Shown: positions 9,085 to 19,090, numbered from the stretch's first letter. The stretch is 64,000 nucleotides of DNA from Ruegeria lacuscaerulensis (GCF_013031245.1 NZ_WPZL01000002.1:62001-126000), one strand, 5' to 3'. Notes: generated by a model not told the origin, from the sequence alone. Translations and numbers: made by a program.

Positions 9085-9843
9085 TCAGCCTTGTTCGGCC
9101 CGCACGCCATCCGCAATCTGCAACATCTGATCGGCAGGCAGGAAACCCCGCAGCATTTCGGTACCCAGAACGAAAGAAGGTGTACCCGAAATCTTCATTC
9201 GACGCGCCAGCTCACGTGTCTGGTTGATTTCTTCGGTCACCTGATCGCTGTCCATGGCCGCCAGAATGGCGTCACTGTCCAGTCCAAGCCCGTCTGAAAT
9301 TCGACGCAGGGACACCTCCGAGGGTTCCCCGCTGAACTCCAGCAGGGCGTCGTGCACCTGTTTATAGGCGTCATCGCCCGCGACATGTTTGGTTGCGACC
9401 GCGAAGCGAGACGACAGGACAGAGGCGTCGCCCAGGATCGGGAACTCCTTGATTACCAGACGGATATTGCCGTCTTCGGCAAGCAGGCTGGCCACTTCGG
9501 GGACGGCGCGGCGGCAATAGCCACAGCGATAGTCCATGAATTCGACCAATGTAATGTCGCCATCGGGGTTGCCACCGACCCAGCTGTATCCGTCGTTGAA
9601 CAGCTCGTCCGCATTGGCGACCACCAGTTCTTTGTCCGCGGCGGCCTCGGCGACGGCGTTGCGTTGTTCGAGGATGTTGATCGCTTCGATGATCACTTCG
9701 GGGTTTTCCAGAAGATACTCCCGAACCTGAGCGCCGAATTCTGCTTTCTCAGAATCGCTCATGGCGTTCAGGTCCAGCGCCTGCGCAGGGCCGGTCAGCA
9801 GGGAAAGCCCCAGAAGGGCCGGTGCAGCATGTCTGAGGATCAT
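9085..9843 (-). CDS. DsbA-family (Com1/ScsC-like) periplasmic thiol-disulfide oxidoreductase
   Basis: 252 aa from the ATG at 9843; the longer frame upstream lies inside the preceding gene. Seen: a Sec signal peptide (cleavage probably after GPAQA), an N-terminal helical extension (about 25-80) like the ScsC_N region, then the thioredoxin fold with active-site CGYC (107-110) in FMDYRCGYC and the cis-proline loop SGTPSF. These proteins oxidise or isomerise disulfides in periplasmic proteins. Its ATG overlaps the TGA of the M48-TPR gene by four bases (ATGA), so the two are co-translated. Confidence 0.92.
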   Translation of the reverse strand: MILRHAAPALLGLSLLTGPAQALDLNAMSDSEKAEFGAQVREYLLENPEVIIEAINILEQRNAVAEAAADKELVVANADELFNDGYSWVGGNPDGDITLVEFMDYRCGYCRRAVPEVASLLAEDGNIRLVIKEFPILGDASVLSSRFAVATKHVAGDDAYKQVHDALLEFSGEPSEVSLRRISDGLGLDSDAILAAMDSDQVTEEINQTRELARRMKISGTPSFVLGTEMLRGFLPADQMLQIADGVRAEQG

Positions 9844-11198
9844 TTCCGTTTCCTTTTCTTTTTCTTCGCATGTTCCGAGGCAATCAGCACATCCTGCGCC
9901 CTTTGCCAACCAGGTGAGCCAACGGGCAATTGCCCCATGGCACGTCTTGCATGAATCCCCGCATCGGCCAGTCGGCCCTGCAAGGCATATCTTTCTGCGG
10001 TCACAGTCGAGGCCATGCCGTTATTTCCAACCTTGGCGTATGCGACGCCAAGATCCTGCATCAAACGGGCATTGCGATAATCCCGTGCGCGCGCTTTTTC
10101 AAGCTCTTGCAGTGCGTTCTGCGTCTGACCCTGTGCCAATAAGGCACGGCCATAGCCCGCCAGGATCAGCGCATCATTGGGCGCCATCTCAACTGCCTGA
10201 CCATAAGCGGCAACAGCCTCTTGCACCCGCCTGTTTTCCAACAGGATTTGCCCCTTGAGATCATAGTAGAAGGGATCGTCAGGGCGGATTTCCAGTGCAC
10301 CTTCTATGGCAGCGCGAGCTTTGGCCAGGTCGCGGTTCTGGTGGTGGGCTGCCGCCTCGCGCATGAGTCTGATGTCTTGCGCGCTTTCTTCCTTCGCACG
10401 TCGCATGGTCCATGTCGGGGACCGAAGGAAGGCTGAAAGCTTGCCCTTGACCCGCGCGAACCAGTAGTCGGCGTTTTCGTTCGGTTTCGCCTTGTCGCCA
10501 AATTCGTCCAGAAAAGCCTCGGCCGCACGCAGACGCTCGCGGCTGGTCGGATGAGACCGCATGTATGGATCCTGATTGGCAGTGCTCAGCAACTCCTGGC
10601 CTGCGAACTTGCGGTGCAGCGTGACCATTCCGCTGGGCGAAATGCCAGCCCATCTCAGATAACTGGCGGCGCTTCTGTCTGCCGAAGATTCCTCAGCACG
10701 TGTATGGCCGAGAAAGCTGCGCAGGGCCGAGGCCTGCGTGCCGGCGGCGATGCCCGCTGCGGCCTCGCCTCCGCCCGCAGCAGCAGCGATCAGGGCCAGG
10801 GCGGTACCAAATCCGGCATTACGCTGGGCCGCCCGCAGGTTTTCGACCCGGCGGGCCAGATGGCCGTTGGCGATGTGCGCGGCTTCGTGTGCAATCACGG
10901 CCTGAAGCATCTCTGGGCTTTCGACAGTCAGGATCAGGCCGTAATTCACGTAGATCGCGTTATAGTCGATGACAAAGGCGTTGAACGTGCTGTCGTTGAC
11001 CACCAATATCCGCACCCGGTTGGTGTTCAGCCCGGCGGCGCGCAGGACCGGAAAAGCTAGTTCGCGCAGCCCGTATTCGATATCTGGGTCACGGATCAGG
11101 CCCTGTGCACCGGATTGAACGGCGCTTGTCATCCATGTCACTGCCACCAGCAACAGGGCCGGGATTGACGCCAGCCTGTATAAGCGTTCAAAAGCCAT
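9840..11198 (-). CDS. M48 metalloprotease with TPR repeats (BepA/YfgC-like)
   Basis: 452 aa from the ATG at 11198, which begins a plausible signal peptide (MAFERLYRLASIPALLL). The zinc protease motif HEAAH is at 104-108, followed by the third-ligand region EESSADRSAA. After about residue 310 come tetratricopeptide-like repeats (for example DLKGQILLENRRVQEAVAAYG), and the tail is lysine-rich. This matches BepA, a periplasmic protease/chaperone that checks outer-membrane protein assembly, including disulfide-dependent LptD maturation in E. coli. The downstream overlapping DsbA-like gene fits that theme, which is inference. An ATG at 11222 is possible but would overlap the divergent gene. Confidence 0.9.
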   Translation of the reverse strand: MAFERLYRLASIPALLLVAVTWMTSAVQSGAQGLIRDPDIEYGLRELAFPVLRAAGLNTNRVRILVVNDSTFNAFVIDYNAIYVNYGLILTVESPEMLQAVIAHEAAHIANGHLARRVENLRAAQRNAGFGTALALIAAAAGGGEAAAGIAAGTQASALRSFLGHTRAEESSADRSAASYLRWAGISPSGMVTLHRKFAGQELLSTANQDPYMRSHPTSRERLRAAEAFLDEFGDKAKPNENADYWFARVKGKLSAFLRSPTWTMRRAKEESAQDIRLMREAAAHHQNRDLAKARAAIEGALEIRPDDPFYYDLKGQILLENRRVQEAVAAYGQAVEMAPNDALILAGYGRALLAQGQTQNALQELEKARARDYRNARLMQDLGVAYAKVGNNGMASTVTAERYALQGRLADAGIHARRAMGQLPVGSPGWQRAQDVLIASEHAKKKKRKRK

Positions 11199-11220
11199 GG
11201 CTGCAACATGGGAGATGGGC

Positions 11221-12384
11221 ATGAGAAACTCAACCCGATCCGGGGTCGATCCCTTTATCGTGATGGACGTGATGGAAGCCGCGCGCAAGGCCGAAGAAGC
11301 AGGGCGGCACGTCATCCATATGGAGGTCGGCCAGCCCGGAACCGGAGCGCCGAAGGGCGCGGTTCAGGCATTGGCAAGGGCAATGGAACAAGGGCCTCTG
11401 GGTTATACTGTGGCTCTGGGCCTGCCTGCGCTGCGACAGCGGATCGCGCGGCTTTATGGTGAGTGGTACGATGTCGATCTGAACCCTGAGAGGGTTGTGA
11501 TCACGCCCGGTTCGTCAGGCGGATTCCTGCTGGCTTTTACATCCCTGTTCGACAGCGGCGACCGCGTGGGAATCGGTGCACCGGGCTATCCGTCCTACCG
11601 CCAGATTTTGAAAGCACTGGGTCTGGTGCCGGTAGATCTGCCGACTGCACCCGAAAACCGCCTGCAGCCGGTACCGGCTGATTTCGCGGGGCTGGGCTTG
11701 CAAGGGCTTATGGTGGCATCTCCGGCCAACCCCACCGGCACCATGCTGGATCATTCGGCCATGGCCTCTCTGATCGAGGCCACGCACGGGCAGGGGGCGT
11801 CGTTCATCAGCGACGAAATCTATCACGGGCTGGAATACGAGGCCAAAGCCGTCACCGCGCTGGAACTGACGGATGAGTGCTATGTGATCAACTCGTTCTC
11901 AAAGTACTTCTCGATGACAGGTTGGCGTGTCGGCTGGATGGTCGTGCCCGAAGATCAGGTGCGTGTGGTCGAACGGATCGCCCAGAACATGTTCATCTGC
12001 GCGCCGCATGCCAGCCAAGTGGCGGCGCTGGCGGCGATGGATTGTGATGACGAGTTGCAGGCCAATCTGGATATATACCGTCGCAATCGAAAGCTTATGC
12101 TGGAAGGTCTGCCGCAAGCCGGATTCACCAACATCGCGCCACCGGATGGCGCCTTCTATGTCTACGCAGATGTATCAGAGCAGACCGATGACAGCCGCGC
12201 CTTTGCGGCCGAGATTCTCGAAAAGGCCGGGGTTGCCGTCACGCCGGGTCTGGATTTTGATCCGCAGCGCGGGCACCAGACATTGCGGATCTCCTATGCC
12301 CGCTCGACAGAAGATATCGAGGAAGGATTGCTGAGACTGCGCCGTTTCATGACTGAGCGTGGCGCGATCACGGAGCAGGTGTAG
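11221..12384 (+). CDS. Class I/II pyridoxal-phosphate aminotransferase
   Basis: 387 aa from the ATG at 11221, chosen for the GGAG at 11211-11214; an in-frame ATG at 11197 lacks an RBS. Fold-type I aminotransferase: VGQPGTGAPKGAV at the N-terminal substrate arm, ANPTGT, and the PLP lysine Lys228 in NSFSKYFSMTGWRVGW, with the C-terminal LRISYARS arginine that binds the substrate carboxylate. It groups by eye with aspartate/alanine-type enzymes, but the amino donor cannot be read from sequence. It is divergent from the M48 gene, with only 22 bp between the two chosen starts. Confidence 0.9.
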   Translation: MRNSTRSGVDPFIVMDVMEAARKAEEAGRHVIHMEVGQPGTGAPKGAVQALARAMEQGPLGYTVALGLPALRQRIARLYGEWYDVDLNPERVVITPGSSGGFLLAFTSLFDSGDRVGIGAPGYPSYRQILKALGLVPVDLPTAPENRLQPVPADFAGLGLQGLMVASPANPTGTMLDHSAMASLIEATHGQGASFISDEIYHGLEYEAKAVTALELTDECYVINSFSKYFSMTGWRVGWMVVPEDQVRVVERIAQNMFICAPHASQVAALAAMDCDDELQANLDIYRRNRKLMLEGLPQAGFTNIAPPDGAFYVYADVSEQTDDSRAFAAEILEKAGVAVTPGLDFDPQRGHQTLRISYARSTEDIEEGLLRLRRFMTERGAITEQV

Positions 12385-12450
12385 CGCGTTCACAAAGACG
12401 CTTTTATCGGATAGGCTGCAACCCAAACGATCTCGGGAAAACTTGAGGCT

Positions 12451-13671
12451 ATGAGCAGAATATACTACGCTATTGCGCTGTTCTGGGCGCTAACAAGTGC
12501 TGCCGTCGCGCAGGACTTCAACGCCCTTGCGCGTGTTCTGCCGGATCAGAGCCGTATCGTCGACGATGGGCGCTCAGGTGTTCGGCTGGACTTAGGCCTT
12601 AGCCAGGGGGTGCCGTACCGGGTGTTCACGTTGCGAGATCCCTACCGTATGGTTCTTGACTTTCAGGAGGTCGACTGGACCGGTTTGGACAATGACGCCT
12701 TTCTGCAAACCGATCGTATCAGTGGCGTCCAATTCGGCGCTTATGTACCGGGGTGGTCGCGCATGGTTCTGGAGCTTGGCGCACCGCTGGCAGTGGATAC
12801 ATCTGATCTGAGGCTGGATCAGGTCACAGGCGCGGCACGGCTGTCGCTCAGGCTGCGTGGAACGGATTTTGAAACCTTTGCCGCCAGCGCCGGTGCTCCG
12901 CGCCAGCCGGGGTGGGACCTGCCCGCGCCGGCGGTGACGACCGCCATACCCGGTGATGATGGCGCGCGCGCCCTGCGGGTGATGCTGGACCCCGGTCACG
13001 GCGGCATTGATCCAGGGGCCGAGGTCGCGGGCACAGATGAAAAAACGCTGATGCTGACCTTTGCCCGGGAACTGCGCGAGACCCTTTTGCGCGCGGGTGG
13101 GTATCAGGTGGTATTGACACGGGTCGACGATCAGTTCGTCTCGCTTGAGCGTCGCATCGCGCTGGCGCACCGGGCTGGGGCGGATATTTTTATCTCGCTG
13201 CATGCGGATTCATTGTCAGAAGGCCGCGCGCACGGGGCGGCGGTCTATACGTTGTCTGCGGACGCCTCGGACGTGGCCAGTCATAAACTGGCCGAGCGCC
13301 ACGACCGTGGCGACCTGATTTCGGGCGTGGATCTTAGCGGCGCGGACGATCAGGTGGTCGATGTTCTGCTGGATATCGCCCGGCAGGAAACCAAGCCACG
13401 TACCGATGCGCTGGCACGGGCACTGGCGGGCGGGATGACCCAGCAGGGCGGGCCGATGAACAGCCGCCCCATCCGTACCGCATCCTTCTCGGTTCTCAAG
13501 GCGGCGGATATTCCTTCGGTATTGGTCGAACTTGGATTTCTTTCCAGCCCCAGAGATCTGAAAAACATACAAAATCCAGAATGGCGCAAAGGAATGGCAC
13601 GTGGAATTCTGAGTGGTCTGGAGCAATGGCGGCAGGACGATCTGGTTAAACGGTCCCTGATTGGGCAGTGA
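12451..13671 (+). CDS. N-acetylmuramoyl-L-alanine amidase (AMIN + Amidase_3)
   Basis: 406 aa. A Sec signal peptide ends after about residue 20 (AAVAQ). An AMIN-like beta domain (about 35-140) targets the septum or peptidoglycan. The zinc amidase domain follows: DPGHGGIDPGA (first His), a Glu ligand soon after, SLHADS (second His) and the catalytic VELGFLS Glu. AmiC-type enzymes cut the amide between MurNAc and the stem peptide to separate daughter cells. The next gene is PBP1A, so the pair links peptidoglycan cutting and synthesis. Confidence 0.94.
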   Translation: MSRIYYAIALFWALTSAAVAQDFNALARVLPDQSRIVDDGRSGVRLDLGLSQGVPYRVFTLRDPYRMVLDFQEVDWTGLDNDAFLQTDRISGVQFGAYVPGWSRMVLELGAPLAVDTSDLRLDQVTGAARLSLRLRGTDFETFAASAGAPRQPGWDLPAPAVTTAIPGDDGARALRVMLDPGHGGIDPGAEVAGTDEKTLMLTFARELRETLLRAGGYQVVLTRVDDQFVSLERRIALAHRAGADIFISLHADSLSEGRAHGAAVYTLSADASDVASHKLAERHDRGDLISGVDLSGADDQVVDVLLDIARQETKPRTDALARALAGGMTQQGGPMNSRPIRTASFSVLKAADIPSVLVELGFLSSPRDLKNIQNPEWRKGMARGILSGLEQWRQDDLVKRSLIGQ

Positions 13672-13766
13672 CCCTGCGGCGCAAACCGGCTAATATTGGC
13701 CATCGTGTTTTGACCCTGCGCCGGGGCATCACTATATAGGCGGCAGCGCGAGTAAAAGGCAGTAAC

Positions 13767-16253
13767 GTGATCCGTTTCATTCTTTCGTTTTTCGGGGCGA
13801 TCTTCAGCCTCGTCACTTTGGGTATTTTTATGGCTGCGCTGGTCGTCGGTGCAGTGTTCTGGATGTATGGGCGCGACCTGCCCAGCCATGAATCGCTGGC
13901 GCAGTACAAGCCGCCAACGATCAGCCGGATTTACTCGGGCGAAGGCCAACTGATCGATGAATTCGCGCAGGAACGCCGCCTGTTCACACCGTCCGAAGAA
14001 ATTCCCGATCTGGTGAAACAGGCGTTCATCTCGGCGGAAGACAAGAACTTCTACACCCATCAGGGTTATGACCCGCGCGGTATCATCGCGGCTGGTGTCG
14101 AAGCCGTCCGCTCCAAAGGTGAAACCGTGCGTGGTGCGTCGACAATCACGCAGCAGGTGATGAAAAACTTCCTGCTGTCGGGTGACCGCCGGGCCGAAAG
14201 AAAGATCAAGGAAATCATCCTCGCCACGCGGCTTGAGGATACGCTCGACAAGGAACAGATTCTCGAACTCTACATGAACGAGATCTTTCTGGGTCAGAAC
14301 TCGTACGGTGTAACCGCCGCGGCGCAGACCTATTTCAACAAGACCTTGCAGGAATTGGCCCCGCATGAGGCTGCAATGCTGGCCGCTATGCCCAAGGCGC
14401 CTTCGGATTACCACCCAGTCCGGCAGAAGGATCGACTGCTTGCCCGCCGCGACTATGTGCTGCGCGAAATGCGGCAGAATGGCTATATCGACCAGGCGAC
14501 CTATGAGACCGAGGTCGAAATGCCTCTGCGCTCGGTCCAGAACGGCGATTTCGAGAGCTTCCGCACCGCGCTGCCGCCGCGTGATTTTTTCACCGACGAA
14601 ATTCGCCGCCAGCTGAGCGAAGATTTTGGCGAGGGTGAGTTCTTTACCGGCGGTTTCACCGTTCGCGCCTCGGTGGACGAAGAGATGCAGGTCGAAGCCG
14701 CTCGCGCCCTGCGCGAAGCGTTGCAGAAATACGACCGATCGCGCGGGAAATGGCGTGGGACCGGCGAGGTGATCCCGGAAGAGAAACTTGCGGATGAGAC
14801 CCAGTGGCGTGAAGCGCTGGCTATCATGGAAATCCCGCGTGATGTGGTGTTGCCGACGCAATGGTACCCGGCGGTGGTGATGAACGTGGGTGACCAGCAA
14901 CTGACTGTCGGTATTGAGGACGGTCCCGCCGAAGGCACAATCCCTCGGTCAGATATCAAATGGATGCAGGGTGATTTCGCGGCCAATTTCAATCGCGGCG
15001 ATGTCATTCTGGTGATGGCCGGGGCCGAGGGTCAGTGGTCCGCGCGTCAGGTGCCCGAGGTTCAGGGCGGCTTTGTCGCAATGGACGTGAACTCGGGCCG
15101 CGTTCTGGCGATGCAGGGCGGGTTCTCGTATCAGGATTCGGTGTTCAACCGCGCCACCCAGGCGCAGCGCCAGCCTGGATCCAGCTTCAAGCCCTTCGTC
15201 TATGCCGCCGCGCTGGACAGTGGCTATAGCCCGGCCACCATCGTTGTGGACGCTCCGATCGAAGTGAATACCCCTCAGGGCCTGTGGCGTCCCAAGAACT
15301 CGACCAACAAATTCTATGGCCCGACGCCGCTGCGCACAGGGATCGAACAATCGCGGAACCTGATGACCATCCGCCTGGCGCAGGAAGTCACTATGCCTGT
15401 TGTTGCCGGTTACGCGGAACGGTTCGGCGTTTATGACCGGATGGGCGCCTTCCTGGCGAACTCGCTGGGGTCCGAAGAGACGACGCTTTACAAGATGGTC
15501 GCGGCCTACGCGATGTTCGCCAATGGTGGCGAAAGGGTCGAACCCACTCTGGTCGACCGCATTCAGGACCGCTTTGGCAAGACGATCTATCGCCATGATG
15601 ACCGTCAGTGTCTGGACTGTAACTCGACCTGGCTGGAGCCGGACGAGTCGCCGACCATCGAAACCAACCGCAGTCAGGTCATGGATGCGATTACCGCTTA
15701 CCAGCTGACCTCGATGATGAAAGGGGTTGTGGATCGGGGAACCGCTTCCCGCGTCGTCAACCTGCCCGTGCCGACAGCCGGCAAAACCGGGACGACCAAT
15801 GAATCCAAGGACGCTTGGTTCATCGGCTTCACCTCGAACATCGTTGCCGGATGCTATATCGGTTACGACCGCCCGCGCCCGATGGGGCGGGGGGCTTACG
15901 GCGGCACCTTGTGCGGTCCGGTTTTCCAGAGCTTCATGGAAAAGGCCGTCGAGAAATATGGTGGCGGTCCATTCGAAGTGCCTCCGGGAGGTCACTTCAT
16001 CAAGATCGACCGGTTCAGCGGCGCGCGCCTGCCTGCGGATGCAACCGGTGACTTTGTCGTGGCCGAGTATTTCCGTGATGGTGTCGATGGCTTTATCGAC
16101 CGCGTCTATGACGGTGGCTTTGCGATGGGTTCGGATCTGCCGCTGTTTGAGGAGGCCAGCTCGGGCCGTCAGGTCACCACATCGACCGGCAATACGATCA
16201 CAGTTGGGCCAAATGCCAGCCAGGGTGATCTGCAGGGCGGCGGCCTTTACTGA
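13767..16253 (+). CDS. mrcA: Penicillin-binding protein 1A (bifunctional transglycosylase/transpeptidase)
   Basis: 828 aa from a GTG. One N-terminal membrane anchor (about 5-35); glycosyltransferase 51 domain with EDKNFYTHQG and RGASTITQQ motifs; an OB-like insert; transpeptidase domain with SSFK (nucleophile Ser472), SRN, and KTG (Lys673) followed by TTNESKDAWF. It polymerises glycan strands and cross-links peptides at the inner membrane. Length matches class A PBP1A of Rhodobacterales. The stop overlaps that of the convergent kinase gene by seven bases. Confidence 0.97.
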   Translation: MIRFILSFFGAIFSLVTLGIFMAALVVGAVFWMYGRDLPSHESLAQYKPPTISRIYSGEGQLIDEFAQERRLFTPSEEIPDLVKQAFISAEDKNFYTHQGYDPRGIIAAGVEAVRSKGETVRGASTITQQVMKNFLLSGDRRAERKIKEIILATRLEDTLDKEQILELYMNEIFLGQNSYGVTAAAQTYFNKTLQELAPHEAAMLAAMPKAPSDYHPVRQKDRLLARRDYVLREMRQNGYIDQATYETEVEMPLRSVQNGDFESFRTALPPRDFFTDEIRRQLSEDFGEGEFFTGGFTVRASVDEEMQVEAARALREALQKYDRSRGKWRGTGEVIPEEKLADETQWREALAIMEIPRDVVLPTQWYPAVVMNVGDQQLTVGIEDGPAEGTIPRSDIKWMQGDFAANFNRGDVILVMAGAEGQWSARQVPEVQGGFVAMDVNSGRVLAMQGGFSYQDSVFNRATQAQRQPGSSFKPFVYAAALDSGYSPATIVVDAPIEVNTPQGLWRPKNSTNKFYGPTPLRTGIEQSRNLMTIRLAQEVTMPVVAGYAERFGVYDRMGAFLANSLGSEETTLYKMVAAYAMFANGGERVEPTLVDRIQDRFGKTIYRHDDRQCLDCNSTWLEPDESPTIETNRSQVMDAITAYQLTSMMKGVVDRGTASRVVNLPVPTAGKTGTTNESKDAWFIGFTSNIVAGCYIGYDRPRPMGRGAYGGTLCGPVFQSFMEKAVEKYGGGPFEVPPGGHFIKIDRFSGARLPADATGDFVVAEYFRDGVDGFIDRVYDGGFAMGSDLPLFEEASSGRQVTTSTGNTITVGPNASQGDLQGGGLY

Positions 16254-17080
16254 TCGGCCGATTTTAGGAACAGGTTGAGCAAATCTGCTTCGCCGTCGTC
16301 TGTGATGATTCCGTTAGAACGCCACAGGATCGACAACGCACATTTTGCGGCAGCCCATTGCGCCAGACGTTTGGGCTGCACATCCATAGCTTCGGAATAG
16401 AGGGCAATACACCGATCCAACTGTTCAGGTCGGCGCACAAAGTCCGGCATTCCCTTGGGGTGGCGTAAGGCATTGGCCAGTTCAAACGCCGGATCGCCGA
16501 CATATCCCTTGGCGTCGATGACCTTTAGCCCGTTTTGGGTTTGAATGACGTTGTCATGATGCAGGTCACCATGCAAAGCGCTTAGTACGTCCTGGCTATC
16601 CAGAAGGGAGCGAGCCAAGTCCGTTGCCCGCGTCATGTCTTGCCGGAGAGACGCTGTGCAGCCCGGTGAAAAAGAGCATGTGAACAGCGGCGCAAAGACC
16701 GTGTTCAGATCTCTTAACCCAGTCGGATTGACCCGTGGTTCGGTATGCAACAGACGGGCTGTATCGGCCAACGATCTGCACGCTTTGTCCGCATCGCCAT
16801 TGCGCGCAATGTCGCCCAGGGATGGACCATCGAGCCATTCCATCAGAACGGCCTTACCCTCCTCGGCGAAAATCTCAACTGCTCCTCGATCTTGCCAGCG
16901 CGTCAATAGCTGCGCGGCCGGTGCTTCGTTTCCACGATCCGGTTTGCGATACAACTTCAGGGCTGCCAGGGTTCCATCTGCAATCTGGACTTTCCACAGC
17001 CTTGCCAAACCGGTTTCCGCGACCGGTGCGAGGATTGTCAGCCCCCATCTCTCAGGAAACTCGAGCGGTACTTCTGCCAT
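16247..17080 (-). CDS. APH(6)/hydroxyurea-type small-molecule kinase-like protein
   Basis: 277 aa. Protein-kinase-like fold of the aminoglycoside phosphotransferase group: lysine-containing ALKLYR in the N-lobe, the catalytic loop LHGDLHHDNV and the metal-binding segment VIDAKGYVGDPAFELANALRHP, which is typical of the streptomycin 6-kinase/hydroxyurea kinase family. Chromosomal members of this family in proteobacteria usually have no proven substrate, so this should not be read as a resistance gene. It is convergent with PBP1A and divergent from prfB. Confidence 0.85.
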   Translation of the reverse strand: MAEVPLEFPERWGLTILAPVAETGLARLWKVQIADGTLAALKLYRKPDRGNEAPAAQLLTRWQDRGAVEIFAEEGKAVLMEWLDGPSLGDIARNGDADKACRSLADTARLLHTEPRVNPTGLRDLNTVFAPLFTCSFSPGCTASLRQDMTRATDLARSLLDSQDVLSALHGDLHHDNVIQTQNGLKVIDAKGYVGDPAFELANALRHPKGMPDFVRRPEQLDRCIALYSEAMDVQPKRLAQWAAAKCALSILWRSNGIITDDGEADLLNLFLKSADQ

Positions 17081-17157
17081 TCACGTCTCGACTGCCTTGT
17101 GGTGTCCCGAACCTCTTGCTATCACGCAGGCCTGATTGAGCAAGTTGGGACAAGACC

Positions 17158-18285
17158 ATGCGCGCCGAAACCCAGAATACCGTGGCGGAAATCGAAAAGT
17201 CGCTGGAGCTGTTGGCGCAGCGTATGGACTATGAAACCGCCCCCCATCGCCTTGAGGAATTTAATGCGCGCGTTGAGGATCCCAACCTGTGGGACAGCCC
17301 CGACAACGCGCAGAAACTGATGCGTGAACGTCAGTTGCTTGTCGATGCCATCGAGACCTATGAATCCATCAAGACCGATTTGAACGACAATATCGAACTG
17401 ATCGAACTGGGCGAGATGGAAGAGGACGAAGAGGTCGTCACTGACGCCGAAGAGGCGATCAGGAAGTTGCAGGCCAAAGCCGCCAAGAAAGAGCTTGAGG
17501 CGCTGCTGGATGGTGAGGCCGACGGCAACGACACTTTCCTTGAAATCAACTCGGGCGCGGGCGGGACGGAAAGCTGCGACTGGGCCTCTATGCTGGCTCG
17601 GATGTATGTGCGCTGGGCCGAGAAAAAAGGTTATACGGTTGAACTTCAGTCCGAGACTGCGGGCGAAGAGGCGGGGATCAAATCCGCGGCTTACAAGATT
17701 TCCGGCCACAATGCCTATGGCTGGCTGAAATCGGAAAGCGGCGTGCACCGTCTGGTGCGAATTTCGCCCTTTGACTCGGCGGCCAAACGGCACACCTCGT
17801 TCAGTTCGGTCTGGGTTTACCCGGTTGTGGACGACAATATCGAGATCGAGGTTAATCCGTCAGAAATCCGCATCGACACTTACCGGTCTTCGGGCGCGGG
17901 TGGTCAGCACGTGAACACCACAGACTCGGCGGTGCGGATCACGCACATCCCGACCGGGATCGTTGTGACCTCATCCGTGAAGTCGCAGCACCAGAACCGG
18001 GACATCGCGATGAAAGCGCTGAAATCACGCCTGTACCAGCAGGAACTGGACCGCCGCAACGCCGACATCAACGCGGCCCACGAGGCCAAAGGCGATGCGG
18101 GTTGGGGCAACCAGATCCGTTCCTACGTGTTGCAGCCCTATCAAATGGTCAAGGATTTGCGGACGAACTTTGAAACCTCGGACACCAAGGGCGTTCTGGA
18201 TGGCGATCTGGACGGTTTCATGGCCGCGACACTGGCATTGAACGTTGCGGGCAAGAGCCGGTCAGAGGCACAGGGCGAAGGCTGA
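17158..18285 (+). CDS. prfB: Peptide chain release factor 2
   Basis: 375 aa. RF2 reads UGA and UAA stop codons and hydrolyses peptidyl-tRNA. Seen: the codon-reading SPF tripeptide in [13 protein letters not shown], and GGQ at residues 248-250 in SGAGGQHVN. The frame is continuous through the N-terminal region where many bacteria have a programmed +1 frameshift at an early UGA, so no autoregulatory frameshift exists here. Confidence 0.97.
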   Translation: MRAETQNTVAEIEKSLELLAQRMDYETAPHRLEEFNARVEDPNLWDSPDNAQKLMRERQLLVDAIETYESIKTDLNDNIELIELGEMEEDEEVVTDAEEAIRKLQAKAAKKELEALLDGEADGNDTFLEINSGAGGTESCDWASMLARMYVRWAEKKGYTVELQSETAGEEAGIKSAAYKISGHNAYGWLKSESGVHRLVRISPFDSAAKRHTSFSSVWVYPVVDDNIEIEVNPSEIRIDTYRSSGAGGQHVNTTDSAVRITHIPTGIVVTSSVKSQHQNRDIAMKALKSRLYQQELDRRNADINAAHEAKGDAGWGNQIRSYVLQPYQMVKDLRTNFETSDTKGVLDGDLDGFMAATLALNVAGKSRSEAQGEG

Positions 18286-18300
18286 TAGCGGCCCTGCACA

Positions 18301-18993
18301 ATGCCCGTGATGAACCTGATCAGAGGCCACTGGCAGCTTATTGCGATTGTCGCGCTGGTGTTTCTGTTCTGGGCAACGCCGTTTGTGCTGCCGCTGAAAA
18401 TAATGGTTGTTTTCCTGCACGAGCTTTCGCATACGATCGCGATAGTTCTGACTGGCGGATCGGTCGAAAGCTTCACCATCTCGCCGCAACAGGGCGGTCT
18501 TGTCGTTGGCCGAGGCGGCAACCGGTTTCTGAGCCTGTCTTCTGGTTATCTTGGGTCACTGGCGCTTGGAATGGGTCTGTTGATTATCGCCCTGCGCACG
18601 CATTGGGACCGGGCGGTGCTTGGCGGTTTCGGCGGCGTCATGCTGTTGGTGACGCTGCTTTACGTCCGCAAACCCTTTGCAATGGCATTCTGTGCCGGGG
18701 TTGGCGCCGCCATGCTCGCTACGACGTGGTTTTTTAGCCGGGCGCCGTGCGATCTGGTGCTGCGGATCATCGGACTGAGCAGTATGATCTACGTGCCCTA
18801 TGATATTTTTGACGACACGATCCGCCGCTCGGGCATACGCTCGGACGCGTATATGTTGGCCGAGGAATTCGGTGGCACTTCCATGCTGTGGGGCGGTGTG
18901 TGGCTGGTCATTAGCTTCCTTTTGATCTTCCTGTGCCTGAAGCATTTTCTTGGGGGCAACAGCAATTTGCGATTTGACCTGAAAATCAGGTAA
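18301..18993 (+). CDS. M50-family integral membrane metallopeptidase
   Basis: 230 aa, about six or seven hydrophobic segments. A zinc motif HELSH is at residues 40-44 inside the second membrane segment, followed by a GGSVESF...GG beta-hairpin as in the M50B (PF13398-like) family. Site-2-protease relatives cut within the membrane; the substrate here is unknown. It starts 15 bases after the prfB stop and probably shares its transcript. A second ATG at 18310 is an equally possible start. Confidence 0.85.
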   Translation: MPVMNLIRGHWQLIAIVALVFLFWATPFVLPLKIMVVFLHELSHTIAIVLTGGSVESFTISPQQGGLVVGRGGNRFLSLSSGYLGSLALGMGLLIIALRTHWDRAVLGGFGGVMLLVTLLYVRKPFAMAFCAGVGAAMLATTWFFSRAPCDLVLRIIGLSSMIYVPYDIFDDTIRRSGIRSDAYMLAEEFGGTSMLWGGVWLVISFLLIFLCLKHFLGGNSNLRFDLKIR

Positions 18994-19090
18994 CCCCGAG
19001 AGGTGCCGGTGAAAAAGATACATTTAAACAGTGGGTTTAAATGGAGATGAGCCCCGGCTAGGCTGATCCTGTAAGAGGGATGCGCCAGGG

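Noticed and set aside
13350-14900. 516-aa minus-strand frame opposite the amidase and PBP1A genes
   Set aside because: It spans two certain genes and their intergenic gap, has an Arg/His-rich low-complexity product and no recognisable domain.
16247-17080. Streptomycin resistance gene
   Set aside because: The kinase fold is of the APH(6) type, but the gene sits in core chromosome without any mobile-element or resistance context.
17158-17260. Programmed +1 frameshift in prfB
   Set aside because: The frame is open from the ATG through the region homologous to the E. coli frameshift site; no early in-frame UGA is present.
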